Assembly (NCBI RefSeq): GCF_000523515.1
Contig: NZ_AWRU01000034.1
Span: forward strand, 326,644-376,506
Origin: Pedobacter sp. V48
Lineage (GTDB): Bacteria; Bacteroidota; Bacteroidia; Sphingobacteriales; Sphingobacteriaceae
DNA: 49,863 bases
Direction: 5' to 3'
Every line of letters starts with the position of its first letter. Positions within the stretch are counted from its first letter, which is position 1. The position numbers and the translations under genes were made by a program. Under the pieces are notes generated by a model. That model did not search any database. It was given only the letters and a program-made list of their open reading frames with translations, and was not told the DNA's origin. Positions 23,859-32,087 of this stretch are shown piece after piece.

Positions 23859-25316
23859 ATGAAGCAGGTAAGAGTTTTATTGATTGATGATGATGAAGAT
23901 GATTACATCCTCACCAGGGAAGTTTTTGATCAGATTTCGGCTTCGTACGAACTATCATGGGTAAACAGCTATGAGAAGGGAATTTACGCCGTTTTAAAGA
24001 AGCTGTTTGACGTTTACCTTGTTGATTATAGATTAGGAAGGGGAACCGGAATAGACTTATTAAATGAAGCAATTAATTCTGGTTGTGAAGAGCCAATAAT
24101 CATACTTACAGGTAAAGGCGATTTGGTTATTGATGAGCAAGCGATGAATATTGGGGCTGCTGATTATTTGGTGAAAGATGAGATAGACCCCTCGTCATTA
24201 GATCGAAGTATACGGTATTCTATTAAAGAAGCAAGTGCAACAAAGGCGTTAAAAGATAGTGAACGGAAGTATAGGGCTATTTTTGAACAAGCTAAAGATC
24301 CAATTCTTGTGTCTGACTACACCGGAAGAATTTACGATATCAATAGTGCAGGATTAAAGTTCCTTGATTACGAACGAGCAGCCATACTCCAGCTAAATAC
24401 AAGTGCTATTTTTAACAATGCAGAGGATGGAGAAAGATTTAGAGAATTAATGGAAAGTAACGGCTCTCTAAGTGATTTTGAATGCGAGTTGATTTCAAGT
24501 AAATCAGAGGTCTGCTGTTGTAGTTTGTCTTCATTTATTCAAACAGACATGGTAAATGTGGAAGAGGTTTATCACACCATTATTCATGATCTGAGGCATA
24601 GAAAGAACATAGAAGAAAGATCTGTTAGTTTGGGTAAAATGTCAATCTCGGAACATATTGCCAAGGGATTGGGTGAAGAGATCAGAGATCCATTAAGTAC
24701 TGTCAATCTTGCATTAGATGAGTTGGCAGCTGACCCTGCAATTGCTTGTAATGAAACAATTCAGTCTTACCTGGAAATTATAAAAAGTAATTGCGATAGG
24801 GTGAATCAGCTGATGCAAAACTTCATTTCCAGCACCGAAACAAAAACCTTAAACCTTCAGCGACATAATATTTTAACAGTAATTGAGGAAGCTATTTCTG
24901 ATCTGGAAGATTTAATAGTTGGGCACAATATAAAGCTAACAACACAATTTCATCAGTCAGAGCAAAAGGTATTACTCGATAAACCTAAAATAAAAAATGC
25001 ATTGGTTAGTGTTATTAAGAATGCGGTTGAAGCCATGCAGAGTTACCCTAAAATAATTCATATAACAAGCACAGCTGATAGAGGAATGTATGAAATTGCC
25101 ATAGAGGATAATGGTACGGGGGTAGACCCAAAAAATCAGGAAAAGATTTTTGAACCATTTTTCACAACAAAAAAACGCGCCAGTGGATTAGGACTTACCC
25201 ATGCTCAGCGTGTATTAACTACTCACAATGGTTCCATTAAACTGAAACAACTTGCACAAGGGAGTTTATTCCTGATTCGCATTCCAATATATCATGAGGG
25301 GACCCTCTGGTTTTAA
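23859..25316 (+). CDS. REC-PAS histidine-kinase-like protein lacking the phosphoacceptor His
   Basis: This 485-residue protein has REC (1-125; Asp10-Asp12, Asp56, Lys106), PAS (about 133-245), a DHp-like helical region and an ATPase domain with Asn388, DNGTGV at 417 and GLGL at 443. Where kinases of this type read AHEIRNPL, this one reads GEEIRDPL, so Glu273 occupies the His position and no His lies at that register (His266 is seven residues away). ATP-binding motifs remain intact. It may be a phosphatase, sink or pseudokinase in the sigma-54 relay. It is the third gene of that operon. Confidence 0.9.
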   Translation: MKQVRVLLIDDDEDDYILTREVFDQISASYELSWVNSYEKGIYAVLKKLFDVYLVDYRLGRGTGIDLLNEAINSGCEEPIIILTGKGDLVIDEQAMNIGAADYLVKDEIDPSSLDRSIRYSIKEASATKALKDSERKYRAIFEQAKDPILVSDYTGRIYDINSAGLKFLDYERAAILQLNTSAIFNNAEDGERFRELMESNGSLSDFECELISSKSEVCCCSLSSFIQTDMVNVEEVYHTIIHDLRHRKNIEERSVSLGKMSISEHIAKGLGEEIRDPLSTVNLALDELAADPAIACNETIQSYLEIIKSNCDRVNQLMQNFISSTETKTLNLQRHNILTVIEEAISDLEDLIVGHNIKLTTQFHQSEQKVLLDKPKIKNALVSVIKNAVEAMQSYPKIIHITSTADRGMYEIAIEDNGTGVDPKNQEKIFEPFFTTKKRASGLGLTHAQRVLTTHNGSIKLKQLAQGSLFLIRIPIYHEGTLWF

Positions 25317-25327
25317 CCTAAAGGATT

Positions 25328-26380
25328 ATGTCAATATTTACATATAAGCAAAGGAATAATATCAATCTTGTCATTATAATAGCCTTAGGCTGTTTAATCG
25401 CATTTTCTTTACAAGGTATTTTTGGGTCTATATTAAGCACACTTGTGTTGTATACCTTATTGCGGCCCGCCTTTATTTATTTTGTAGACGTGAAGGGGAT
25501 GAATAGACGTTTTTCGGCCATTTTATTGCTTTTCATATCAGTAATTGTTATCATCCTTCCTTTTTATGCGTTAAGCAGTATGATGATTAATAAGATTGCG
25601 GAATTGCAAAGTGATCCATCATATTTCAAGAATGTCATTTTTAAACTAAAGCACCTGGTTCCAATAGATGGAGATCTTCAAAATCTTGTTGAAGAAGGAG
25701 TGAAAAAAGCCGGGGTATGGGCTACGGAATTGTTCCCTTCACTTATTACCGGAGCGTTTAACATTATTTTGGGCTTACTTTTGATGTATTTTTTACTCTA
25801 CTTTATGCTGGTAGAGCGAGAAACATTTGAATCGGCCCTGGTAAAGTATGCACCCTTTAGAGAGCAAAATGCACAACGATTTGCCGAAGAAATGCGAAAT
25901 ACAACCTATGCAAATGTGGTAGGCCAGGGGTTTATTGCTTTGGTGCAAGGATCTCTTTTAGGGCTCGCCTTTTATGTTTTAGGCTATACAGATCCGGTAT
26001 TTTGGGGCGTTATAACTGCCTTTATTTCGTTTGTACCAATACTTGGGCCACCAGTCATTTTTGTGCCAGCAGCGTTACTGCAAATTGCAGAAGGCAACAA
26101 TTTTGCAGGCTGGGCAATGCTAATATTTGGATTTGTGGTGATCATTAACATCGACAATGTGATCCGTTTTATGATTGCAAAACGGATTGGAAACATTCAT
26201 CCAATAACCACGGTAATTGGCGTAGTTATTGGTATACCTTTATTTGGGATATTGGGGCTTGTATTTGGCCCATTATTGATATCTTATTTTGTATTATTGA
26301 TAAAAATATATGAAACAAGTGCTATGGCATCGGAAAGATTGGAGAGAATTAAAACAATTTCAGAGCATGGTGAGTTATAA
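25328..26380 (+). CDS. AI-2E/PerM-family membrane transporter
   Basis: The 350-residue product is an AI-2E family permease: hydrophobic segments at the N-terminus, a soluble middle region (about 95-135), then several helices with the family motif SFVPILGPPVIFVPAAL and IDNVIRFMIAKRIG toward the end. Homologues export small molecules or ions, and the name AI-2 is not reliable as a substrate. It begins 11 nt after the kinase-like gene, so it may share the sigma-54 operon transcript. Confidence 0.88.
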   Translation: MSIFTYKQRNNINLVIIIALGCLIAFSLQGIFGSILSTLVLYTLLRPAFIYFVDVKGMNRRFSAILLLFISVIVIILPFYALSSMMINKIAELQSDPSYFKNVIFKLKHLVPIDGDLQNLVEEGVKKAGVWATELFPSLITGAFNIILGLLLMYFLLYFMLVERETFESALVKYAPFREQNAQRFAEEMRNTTYANVVGQGFIALVQGSLLGLAFYVLGYTDPVFWGVITAFISFVPILGPPVIFVPAALLQIAEGNNFAGWAMLIFGFVVIINIDNVIRFMIAKRIGNIHPITTVIGVVIGIPLFGILGLVFGPLLISYFVLLIKIYETSAMASERLERIKTISEHGEL

Positions 26381-26432
26381 TAATACGGAGAGCGGAAATA
26401 GAATATAAATGTTAAACATAAATTAAAATGTC

Positions 26433-26699
26433 ATGAGTGATAATTCAAAAGTATTAATAGGGCTTTTAGCCGGTTTGGCTGCGGGTGCAGCATTGGGATT
26501 ACTTTTAGCACCTGAAAAAGGAAGTGATACCAGAGATAAGTTAAGTCAATCGTTAAAAGATCTTGGAGATTCTATCAGAGATAAAGCTGCAGATGAAATA
26601 AATCACCTGGCCAGCTTGAAAGATAAGGTTGTAGGTTCTGTTAAAAGCAAACTCCGTCAATCTGAAGAGGAATTTGTTGACGATGTAGAGCACGCTTAA
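26433..26699 (+). CDS. YtxH-domain stress-type membrane protein
   Basis: This 88-residue protein has one glycine/alanine-rich membrane helix (8-27, LLAGLAAGAALGLLLAPEKG, the YtxH signature) and a charged amphipathic helical tail. YtxH proteins are general-stress proteins of unclear activity, often next to holin-like genes as here. The upstream 52-nt gap has the small palindrome ATGTT-A-AACAT (26409-26419) but no clear promoter. Confidence 0.88.
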   Translation: MSDNSKVLIGLLAGLAAGAALGLLLAPEKGSDTRDKLSQSLKDLGDSIRDKAADEINHLASLKDKVVGSVKSKLRQSEEEFVDDVEHA

Positions 26700-26722
26700 T
26701 AAACAAATTTTAAACCAGCAGC

Positions 26723-27112
26723 ATGGAGGAAAATCACGAAAATAAGGAAAAGGGCATTGAGGATTTGTATGAAGATGCGAAGAGTTATTTAGATACGAGG
26801 GTTGAGTACACCCGCTTATATCTTGTAGAGAAAATCTCGAAGATATTTGCGGATTTGGTAACCAATGCTGTGGTGGCTATATGCTTTATGCTGGCATTCT
26901 TGTTTGGTACGTTTACTTTAGCCCTATTCTTATCAGACCTACTTGGCAGTTATGCAAGGGGTTTTGGTTGTGTGGCCTTAATCTATGTCTTTTTGGCACT
27001 GATCGTTTATTACACTAAAGAAAAATACATCGAGAAGGCAATAATTAACTTTACTATCAGAAATTACTTTAACAAATTGGCGGACAAGGATGAAGAAGAT
27101 AAGAAGATATAA
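26723..27112 (+). CDS. Holin-superfamily/YqjE-like membrane protein
   Basis: This 129-residue protein has an acidic N-terminal helix with the DTRVEYTRLYLVEKISK pattern, two membrane helices (about 48-70 and 76-95) and a charged C-terminus. This is the phage-holin-3-like/YqjE family found beside YtxH genes on bacterial chromosomes; here it is not part of a phage. It probably works in the envelope together with the neighbouring YtxH protein. Function unproven. Confidence 0.8.
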   Translation: MEENHENKEKGIEDLYEDAKSYLDTRVEYTRLYLVEKISKIFADLVTNAVVAICFMLAFLFGTFTLALFLSDLLGSYARGFGCVALIYVFLALIVYYTKEKYIEKAIINFTIRNYFNKLADKDEEDKKI

Positions 27113-27539
27113 TATTCGGAACCTGGAAGACCTGCATGCAACAGTAGCTAGCCTAAAGGTTGAATATAAAATGCAGGAAGATGTATTGTTTAATGATACT
27201 AAAGTATACCTCAGGCAGTTCACTTTAGGAGGGTTTATTAAAAAATATGCAACTCCTTCGGCCTTTCTTAAGATGGATGATAAACTGAATCTGAGCAGTA
27301 GTGTGATGTCCTATATCTTGCCTTTTATTATGAATACGACATTGTTCAGAGGATCGGGGTTTCTTACTAAAACCCTTGTTGGACTGGCATCGAACAAAGT
27401 AGGAAAGACCTTAGATGCGGAACATTTGTCCGCTATTTTTAACTCTGTCAAATCGTGGTTTACTGGTTCTAAGAAAAAGAAAGATAAGGAGGACTCGGAT
27501 GTTGATTACGGCATTCCACCTGACAGTGAAACGTATTAA
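27090..27539 (+). CDS. Unknown protein of the YtxH/holin-like cassette
   Basis: This 149-residue protein starts within the preceding gene (23-bp overlap), suggesting coupled translation. The N-terminal half is basic and helical; a weakly hydrophobic stretch lies at about 70-105; the tail is a Lys run followed by an acidic end. I recognise no domain. By position it resembles the small third gene (YqjK place) of enterobacterial yqjD-yqjE-yqjK clusters, but sequence similarity is not apparent. A strong terminator follows. Confidence 0.75.
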   Translation: MKKIRRYNIRNLEDLHATVASLKVEYKMQEDVLFNDTKVYLRQFTLGGFIKKYATPSAFLKMDDKLNLSSSVMSYILPFIMNTTLFRGSGFLTKTLVGLASNKVGKTLDAEHLSAIFNSVKSWFTGSKKKKDKEDSDVDYGIPPDSETY

Positions 27540-27573
27540 AATAGAAAAGGGAGTTGACTCCCTTTTCTATTTT
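27538..27573. terminator. Bidirectional terminator between the cassette and aspS
   Basis: A 16-bp perfect stem (27538-27553 with 27558-27573) with a TTGA loop, core GGGAG/CTCCC and A/T-rich ends. It serves both convergent transcripts. Confidence 0.88.
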
Positions 27574-27578
27574 AACAA

Positions 27579-29324
27579 CTAAACCGTTGTCTTTATTTTC
27601 AATTCCTTTAATTGCTTTTCGTCAATTGTAGAAGGGCTATCAATCATAACATCCCTACCAGAATTGTTTTTAGGGAAAGCAATTACATCACGAATGGTAT
27701 CAAGACCAGCAAAGATAGAGCATAACCTATCGAATCCAAATGCAATACCGCCATGTGGAGGAGCGCCAAACTCAAATGCGTCCATTAAGAACCCAAATTG
27801 TTTTTGTGCTTCTTCTGCTGAAAAGCCTAAATGTTTAAACATTAAGGCTTGTAAAGTCCTGTCGTGAATACGAATTGAACCACCACCTATTTCAGTTCCA
27901 TTTACTACCATATCATAAGCATTTGCCCTTACTTCTCCTGGTTTAGAGTCTAGAAGATCAATGTCCTCAGGCTTAGGAGAGGTAAATGGATGGTGCATTG
28001 CATGGTATCTTTCAGTCTCTTCATCCCACTCCAACAGAGGGAAGTCAAGTACCCATAAGGCACTGAATTTATTTTTATCACGTAAACCTAAACGATTACC
28101 CATCTCTAAACGTAGTTCGCTTAGTTGTTTGCGCACTTTCTCTTGAATGCCCGCCATAACTAACACTAAATCGCCTGGCTGAGTCTTAAATGCTGTTGAC
28201 CATTTCTTTAGCTCGTCTTCATTGTAAAACTTATCTACAGATGATTTTAACGAGCCATCTTCATTATGCCTTAAGTAAATCAGCCCTGTTGCGCCAATTT
28301 GCGGGCGTTTAATGAAATCGGTAAGCTCATCAACTTGTTTGCGGGTATAGCTGGCGCAACCTTTTGCATTAATACCAACAACCAGTTCGGCATTGTCAAA
28401 AACAGGGAAATCTTTGCCTTTTACCAGCTCAGTAATTTCAATAAACTGCATGTCAAAGCGCGTGTCGGGCTTATCAGAGCCATAAAAGCGCATTGCATCT
28501 GCATATTGCATTCTCGGTACTTCCGGTAAATCAAAGTCTTTAACCTCTTTGAATAAAGTACGGATCAAACCTTCAAAAGTATTTAAGATATCTTCCTGCT
28601 CAATGAAGGACATTTCACAGTCTATCTGAGTAAATTCCGGTTGCCTGTCGGCGCGTAAATCCTCGTCTCTAAAACACTTCACAATTTGGAAGTATCTATC
28701 AAAGCCCGATACCATTAACAATTGTTTAAAGGTTTGCGGAGATTGAGGAAGTGCATAGAACTCACCTGCATTCATTCGGCTTGGAACAACAAAGTCCCTT
28801 GCGCCTTCAGGTGTAGATTTAATAAGTACGGGTGTTTCAACTTCAATAAAGTCTAGCCCATCTAAATAACGGCGTACCACCTGTGCCATTTTATGGCGTA
28901 ATATCATGTTATTACGAACCGGATTTCTACGCAAATCCAAGTAACGGTATTTCATTCGTAAATCATCACCGCCGTCAGTTTCGTCATCTATTAAAAAGGG
29001 AGGGAGCTTCGCTGCATTTAGTATTTCCAGGGCGGTGATTTTTATCTCAACCTCACCTGTTGTCATTTTAAGGTTTTTGTTAGAGCGTTCTACCACCAAT
29101 CCGCTGGCTTTAATTACAAACTCTCTTCCTAAACCACGGGCAGCTTCACATAATTCACGATTATCATCCATATTGAAAACCAATTGGGTAATCCCATATC
29201 TGTCTCGGATATCAATAAAGGTCATGCCTCCTAAATCTCTTGATTTCTGTACCCAACCGCAAAGGATTACATTTTCTCCTAAGTTCTGAATGGTTAAAGC
29301 GCCGCAAGTAGTTGTTCTTAACAT
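27579..29324 (-). CDS. aspS: Aspartate--tRNA ligase
   Basis: This 581-residue class II synthetase has an N-terminal OB-fold anticodon-binding domain (about 1-110), class II motif 2 around [19 protein letters not shown], a GAD insertion of the bacterial type, and motif 3 GIAFGFDRL near the end. It charges tRNA(Asp). The frame extends upstream to 29366, but [10 protein letters not shown] at 29324 is the normal bacterial start. No Gat genes are seen nearby to indicate a non-discriminating role. Confidence 0.96.
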   Translation of the reverse strand: MLRTTTCGALTIQNLGENVILCGWVQKSRDLGGMTFIDIRDRYGITQLVFNMDDNRELCEAARGLGREFVIKASGLVVERSNKNLKMTTGEVEIKITALEILNAAKLPPFLIDDETDGGDDLRMKYRYLDLRRNPVRNNMILRHKMAQVVRRYLDGLDFIEVETPVLIKSTPEGARDFVVPSRMNAGEFYALPQSPQTFKQLLMVSGFDRYFQIVKCFRDEDLRADRQPEFTQIDCEMSFIEQEDILNTFEGLIRTLFKEVKDFDLPEVPRMQYADAMRFYGSDKPDTRFDMQFIEITELVKGKDFPVFDNAELVVGINAKGCASYTRKQVDELTDFIKRPQIGATGLIYLRHNEDGSLKSSVDKFYNEDELKKWSTAFKTQPGDLVLVMAGIQEKVRKQLSELRLEMGNRLGLRDKNKFSALWVLDFPLLEWDEETERYHAMHHPFTSPKPEDIDLLDSKPGEVRANAYDMVVNGTEIGGGSIRIHDRTLQALMFKHLGFSAEEAQKQFGFLMDAFEFGAPPHGGIAFGFDRLCSIFAGLDTIRDVIAFPKNNSGRDVMIDSPSTIDEKQLKELKIKTTV

Positions 29325-29577
29325 TATTAAAATTATTAAGCGGCAAAAATATTCATTTTGAACCACATATTTTAAATGCTGGCGATTTTACTTACTATAT
29401 TTAATTGATTATCTGTTTGAATTAAGAAAAAAAAGTCATGACTACGCTTAAAGAGGCGAAGATGTTTGAAAATAAATCTGCCGTCATCTCGACTATAGGA
29501 CAGGTGACAGTGTGGGAGGGAGTCCGAGATGACGGAGTCTCTAAAATCAAGAAAATGAAAATTTTTTTAATACCGCA
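29325..29577. other. Gene-free stretch between aspS and the ECF operon
   Basis: The divergent gap of about 300 nt holds no open frame of note. It contains the palindromic element at 29481-29535 and, at its right end, the ECF promoter at 29578-29606. The left part is AT-rich and should contain the aspS promoter, but no clean TAnnTTTG box is visible there. Confidence 0.6.
29481..29535. repeat. REP-like palindromic intergenic element
   Basis: CCGTCATCTCG (29481-29491) is matched exactly by CGAGATGACGG (29525-29535), enclosing a GC-rich 33-nt interior. With one bulged C, pairing extends to ACT/AGT. The GTCATCTCGAC ... GAGATGAC style is familiar from interspersed palindromic repeats in Bacteroidota genomes. 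This is the only copy in the window, so the repeat status rests on recollection of the motif. Confidence 0.6.
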
Positions 29578-29606
29578 TGCAACGTTTTAAAAAAGCAGTT
29601 GTCATA
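29578..29606 (+). promoter_or_regulatory. ECF-type promoter of the second sigma operon
   Basis: TGCAAC (29578-29583) and GTCATA (29601-29606) repeat the AAC / GTCATA pair found before the other ECF sigma gene; AAC-to-GTC distance is 20 here versus 21 there. The leader to the TTG at 29627 would be about 15 nt. Autoregulation is inferred. Confidence 0.6.
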
Positions 29607-29626
29607 TTAAACGAATCAGAAAAACA

Positions 29627-30172
29627 TTGGAAACAGTATACATAGATAAACACGTAGACTTAGTTTCCGATTGCCGAAAAGGTAATCGGAAAGCACAATT
29701 TGAAATTTACAAATTGTATGCTAAAGCTATGTATAATGTGGCTCTGAGGATAGTTAATCATGAGGCCGAGGCAGAAGACGTTTTGCAGGAAGGGTTTTTA
29801 GATGCCTTTACAAGGATAGAAACCTTTAGAGGCGAAACTACTTTCGGGTTATGGTTAAAGCAGATCATCATTAATAAATCCATTAATCAGCTGAGGAAAC
29901 GAAAAGCAGAATTTATAAATATTGATGAAGTAGATGTTGCGGATACCGAGGCGGAGGATGAAGAAGATTTAGAATTTAAAGTAAATGAAATCAGAGAGGC
30001 TGTGGCCAGGCTTCCTGATGGATACAGAGTGGTGCTAACGCTGTATTTATTTGAAGGATATGACCATGAAGAAATATCACACATCCTAAAAATATCTGAA
30101 AATACATCACGCACACAATATATGAGAGCCAAAATGAAGTTGAACGGCTTATTAGAAAAGAGAGGAGCATAA
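29627..30172 (+). CDS. ECF RNA polymerase sigma factor
   Basis: This 181-residue protein has region 2 (about 20-90, DVLQEGFLDAFTRIETFRG then FGLWLKQIIINKSIN) and region 4 (about 120-175, YDHEEISHILKISENTSRTQ), with an acidic linker between. The start is TTG at 29627; no ATG precedes the conserved core. An anti-sigma gene follows after one nt and a repeat protein overlaps that, a typical ECF triad in this phylum. Confidence 0.93.
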   Translation: METVYIDKHVDLVSDCRKGNRKAQFEIYKLYAKAMYNVALRIVNHEAEAEDVLQEGFLDAFTRIETFRGETTFGLWLKQIIINKSINQLRKRKAEFINIDEVDVADTEAEDEEDLEFKVNEIREAVARLPDGYRVVLTLYLFEGYDHEEISHILKISENTSRTQYMRAKMKLNGLLEKRGA

Positions 30173-30173
30173 G

Positions 30174-30701
30174 ATGAGCAAAAAGTTAGAAGAGTATATC
30201 AGGGAACATAAAAAGTCTTTTGATGTTGGTACACCATCAGATCAGTTGTGGAGTAAAATTGAAACAGCATTAGACAAAGAAAAAGTAAAAAAGCCTTTGA
30301 GGGTGCCGTTTTGGTTCGCTATAGCTGCATCCCTGATCTTGGTGATGACAGTTACTTTTATATATACCTATCGTAACAGGGAAACAGGGGTAGATATAGC
30401 CGATGTAAATCCGGGATATGCGCAGAAAGAGATGAGATTTGCCAGTCTAATCGAACAGAAGAAGGATAGTCTTATGGTTTATGCACAGGAAAACCCAAAG
30501 TTATACAGTGAATTTAGTGCTGATTTACAGAAACTGGGTGCCGACTATGAGAACTTAAAGAAACAGTTGGAGAGCAGCCCTAATCAGAAGTTGGTTGTGA
30601 AAGCGATGGTAAAGAATCTTGAGCTCCAGCTACAGGTAATTAATCAACAGTTATCTATTATTAACGAGGTCAGTCAGTATAAAAGGGAAAACAAAATATG
30701 A
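30174..30701 (+). CDS. Probable single-pass anti-sigma factor
   Basis: This 175-residue protein has a cytoplasmic N-terminus (1-42, with the pattern FDVGTPSDQLWSKIETAL seen in such partners), one membrane helix (about 46-65) and an extracytoplasmic helical, probably coiled-coil domain (about 85-165). It sits one nt after the sigma gene and overlaps the next gene by 4 bp. No HxxxCxxC zinc motif. The anti-sigma role is inferred from topology and context; release could depend on the exported repeat protein or envelope stress. Confidence 0.8.
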   Translation: MSKKLEEYIREHKKSFDVGTPSDQLWSKIETALDKEKVKKPLRVPFWFAIAASLILVMTVTFIYTYRNRETGVDIADVNPGYAQKEMRFASLIEQKKDSLMVYAQENPKLYSEFSADLQKLGADYENLKKQLESSPNQKLVVKAMVKNLELQLQVINQQLSIINEVSQYKRENKI

Positions 30702-32002
30702 AAAATTTAACGGGAATCATTGCAGCCCTGGTACTTGTATCAAGTATCGCCAATGCACAATCTGTAAATATTGAAAACGCAATAAATGGAGAAGTGGCAG
30801 TTAACGTTTCACAGAAAACTAACGTTGAAGAATTAGTTGAACCTGCCAGTTTTACACAGAATACAAGTGACGGAGATGATGATCCAATGCGGTCAAAAAC
30901 GTTTAGTAAAACCTTTGCTGCCGACAATTCTGATAAAATTATACTGAGTAACCAATACGGATCAATACTGGTTAAAGTATGGGACAGAAAAGAAGTAAAA
31001 GTAGATGTTGATATTAAAGCTTACAGCAGCAATGATGCAGAAGCCCAGAAATTATTGGACAATACTACTATAGAAGCAGGAAAATCTGGAGACCAGATTG
31101 TTTTTAAAACCACAATGGAACAAAAGAATGGCAATTGGGGTAACGGAAGCCGAAATGGCAGAAGGTGGCGCAGAGAAGTGAAGATTAATTATGTTGTTTA
31201 CATGCCTGTATCAAATGCGTTAACGATGTCGCAGAATTATGGTGATGTAAATATGGGTGACCTGAACGGGCCCCTTTATGTAAAAGTACAATACGGTAAT
31301 TTTACGGCCCGCAATTTAAATAGTACTAATAACTATATTTCTGTTCAATACGGGAAAACCAATGTTCAGGCGGTAAACAAAGCCATTGTTAAACAGCAGT
31401 ATGGATCTGGATTAACCATTGGTTCGGCTACTACACTTGATATCGACGCACAATATACCGGAGTTAATGTGGGCAACATTAAAGGAAACGCAATTATTAA
31501 GCAACAATACGGTTCTGGTCTTACTGTTGGCTCGGTAGAAAACCTTGATCTGGATGTTCAATATGCGAATGTTAATGTAAATACCATTAAGGGAAATGCC
31601 AAAATCAGACAGCAATACAACAATATCAGCATTTCATCTGTAGGAAATCTCGATTTGAATGCCCAATATACAAGCGCAAGTATTGGAACCTTAAGAGGTG
31701 ATGGTAAGTTTGATATGCAATACAATAAACTAAGCATTGATGAGGTAACCAATGGTTGCAAATTGCTGACTGTTGATGGAGGATATCTTGGCATCTCTAT
31801 TAATTTTAACAATTCCTTTAACGCAGATTTTGATGTTCATACCAGCTATGCTTCATTTAATTACGGAGACAGGGTTTCAGCTAGAATTACTGATGGAGGA
31901 GACAGAGGGTCGACAACTAAAAACTATACCGGTAAAATAGGTAACGGAGGTGGCGCCAGAGTAAAGGTCAATTCTGATTACGGTTCAGTATCATTTAAAT
32001 AA
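30698..32002 (+). CDS. Exported beta-repeat adhesin-like protein (DUF4097-like)
   Basis: This 434-residue protein has a signal peptide (1-20). A Tyr, in most copies as the pair Gln-Tyr, recurs at residues 181, 199, 218, 235, 253, 271, 289, 307, 324 and 342, close to every 18 residues, with two alternating unit types giving a 36-residue super-repeat (compare QQYGSGLTIGS and AQYTGVNVGN). Such spacing suits a right-handed beta-solenoid. The region 140-165 is Gly/Arg-rich. Related proteins are annotated as putative adhesins. It overlaps the anti-sigma gene by 4 bp and is probably part of the same sigma regulon. Confidence 0.85.
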   Translation: MKNLTGIIAALVLVSSIANAQSVNIENAINGEVAVNVSQKTNVEELVEPASFTQNTSDGDDDPMRSKTFSKTFAADNSDKIILSNQYGSILVKVWDRKEVKVDVDIKAYSSNDAEAQKLLDNTTIEAGKSGDQIVFKTTMEQKNGNWGNGSRNGRRWRREVKINYVVYMPVSNALTMSQNYGDVNMGDLNGPLYVKVQYGNFTARNLNSTNNYISVQYGKTNVQAVNKAIVKQQYGSGLTIGSATTLDIDAQYTGVNVGNIKGNAIIKQQYGSGLTVGSVENLDLDVQYANVNVNTIKGNAKIRQQYNNISISSVGNLDLNAQYTSASIGTLRGDGKFDMQYNKLSIDEVTNGCKLLTVDGGYLGISINFNNSFNADFDVHTSYASFNYGDRVSARITDGGDRGSTTKNYTGKIGNGGGARVKVNSDYGSVSFK

Positions 32003-32023
32003 AATTATAAACCAAACACTACT

Positions 32024-32055
32024 AAAGCTTGTTGATAATTCAGCAAGCTTTTTTT
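32024..32055 (+). terminator. Rho-independent terminator of the ECF operon
   Basis: AAAGCTTG (32024-32031) pairs with CAAGCTTT (32044-32051); the stem extends inward with one G-T wobble, and a seven-T run follows. Confidence 0.8.
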
Positions 32056-32087
32056 ATATCTTAGCTTCAAAATATAATTTAAAAACT

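Noticed and set aside
26723..27112. Prophage remnant because of the holin-like gene
   Set aside because: No other phage genes are present; holin-like proteins next to YtxH genes are ordinary chromosomal genes in this phylum.
29325..29366. N-terminal extension of aspS
   Set aside because: Open frame only; the conserved synthetase start is at 29324. The same reasoning removed upstream extensions of the RlmI-like, fcl, oxyR, VOC, M49-like and YpfJ-like genes.
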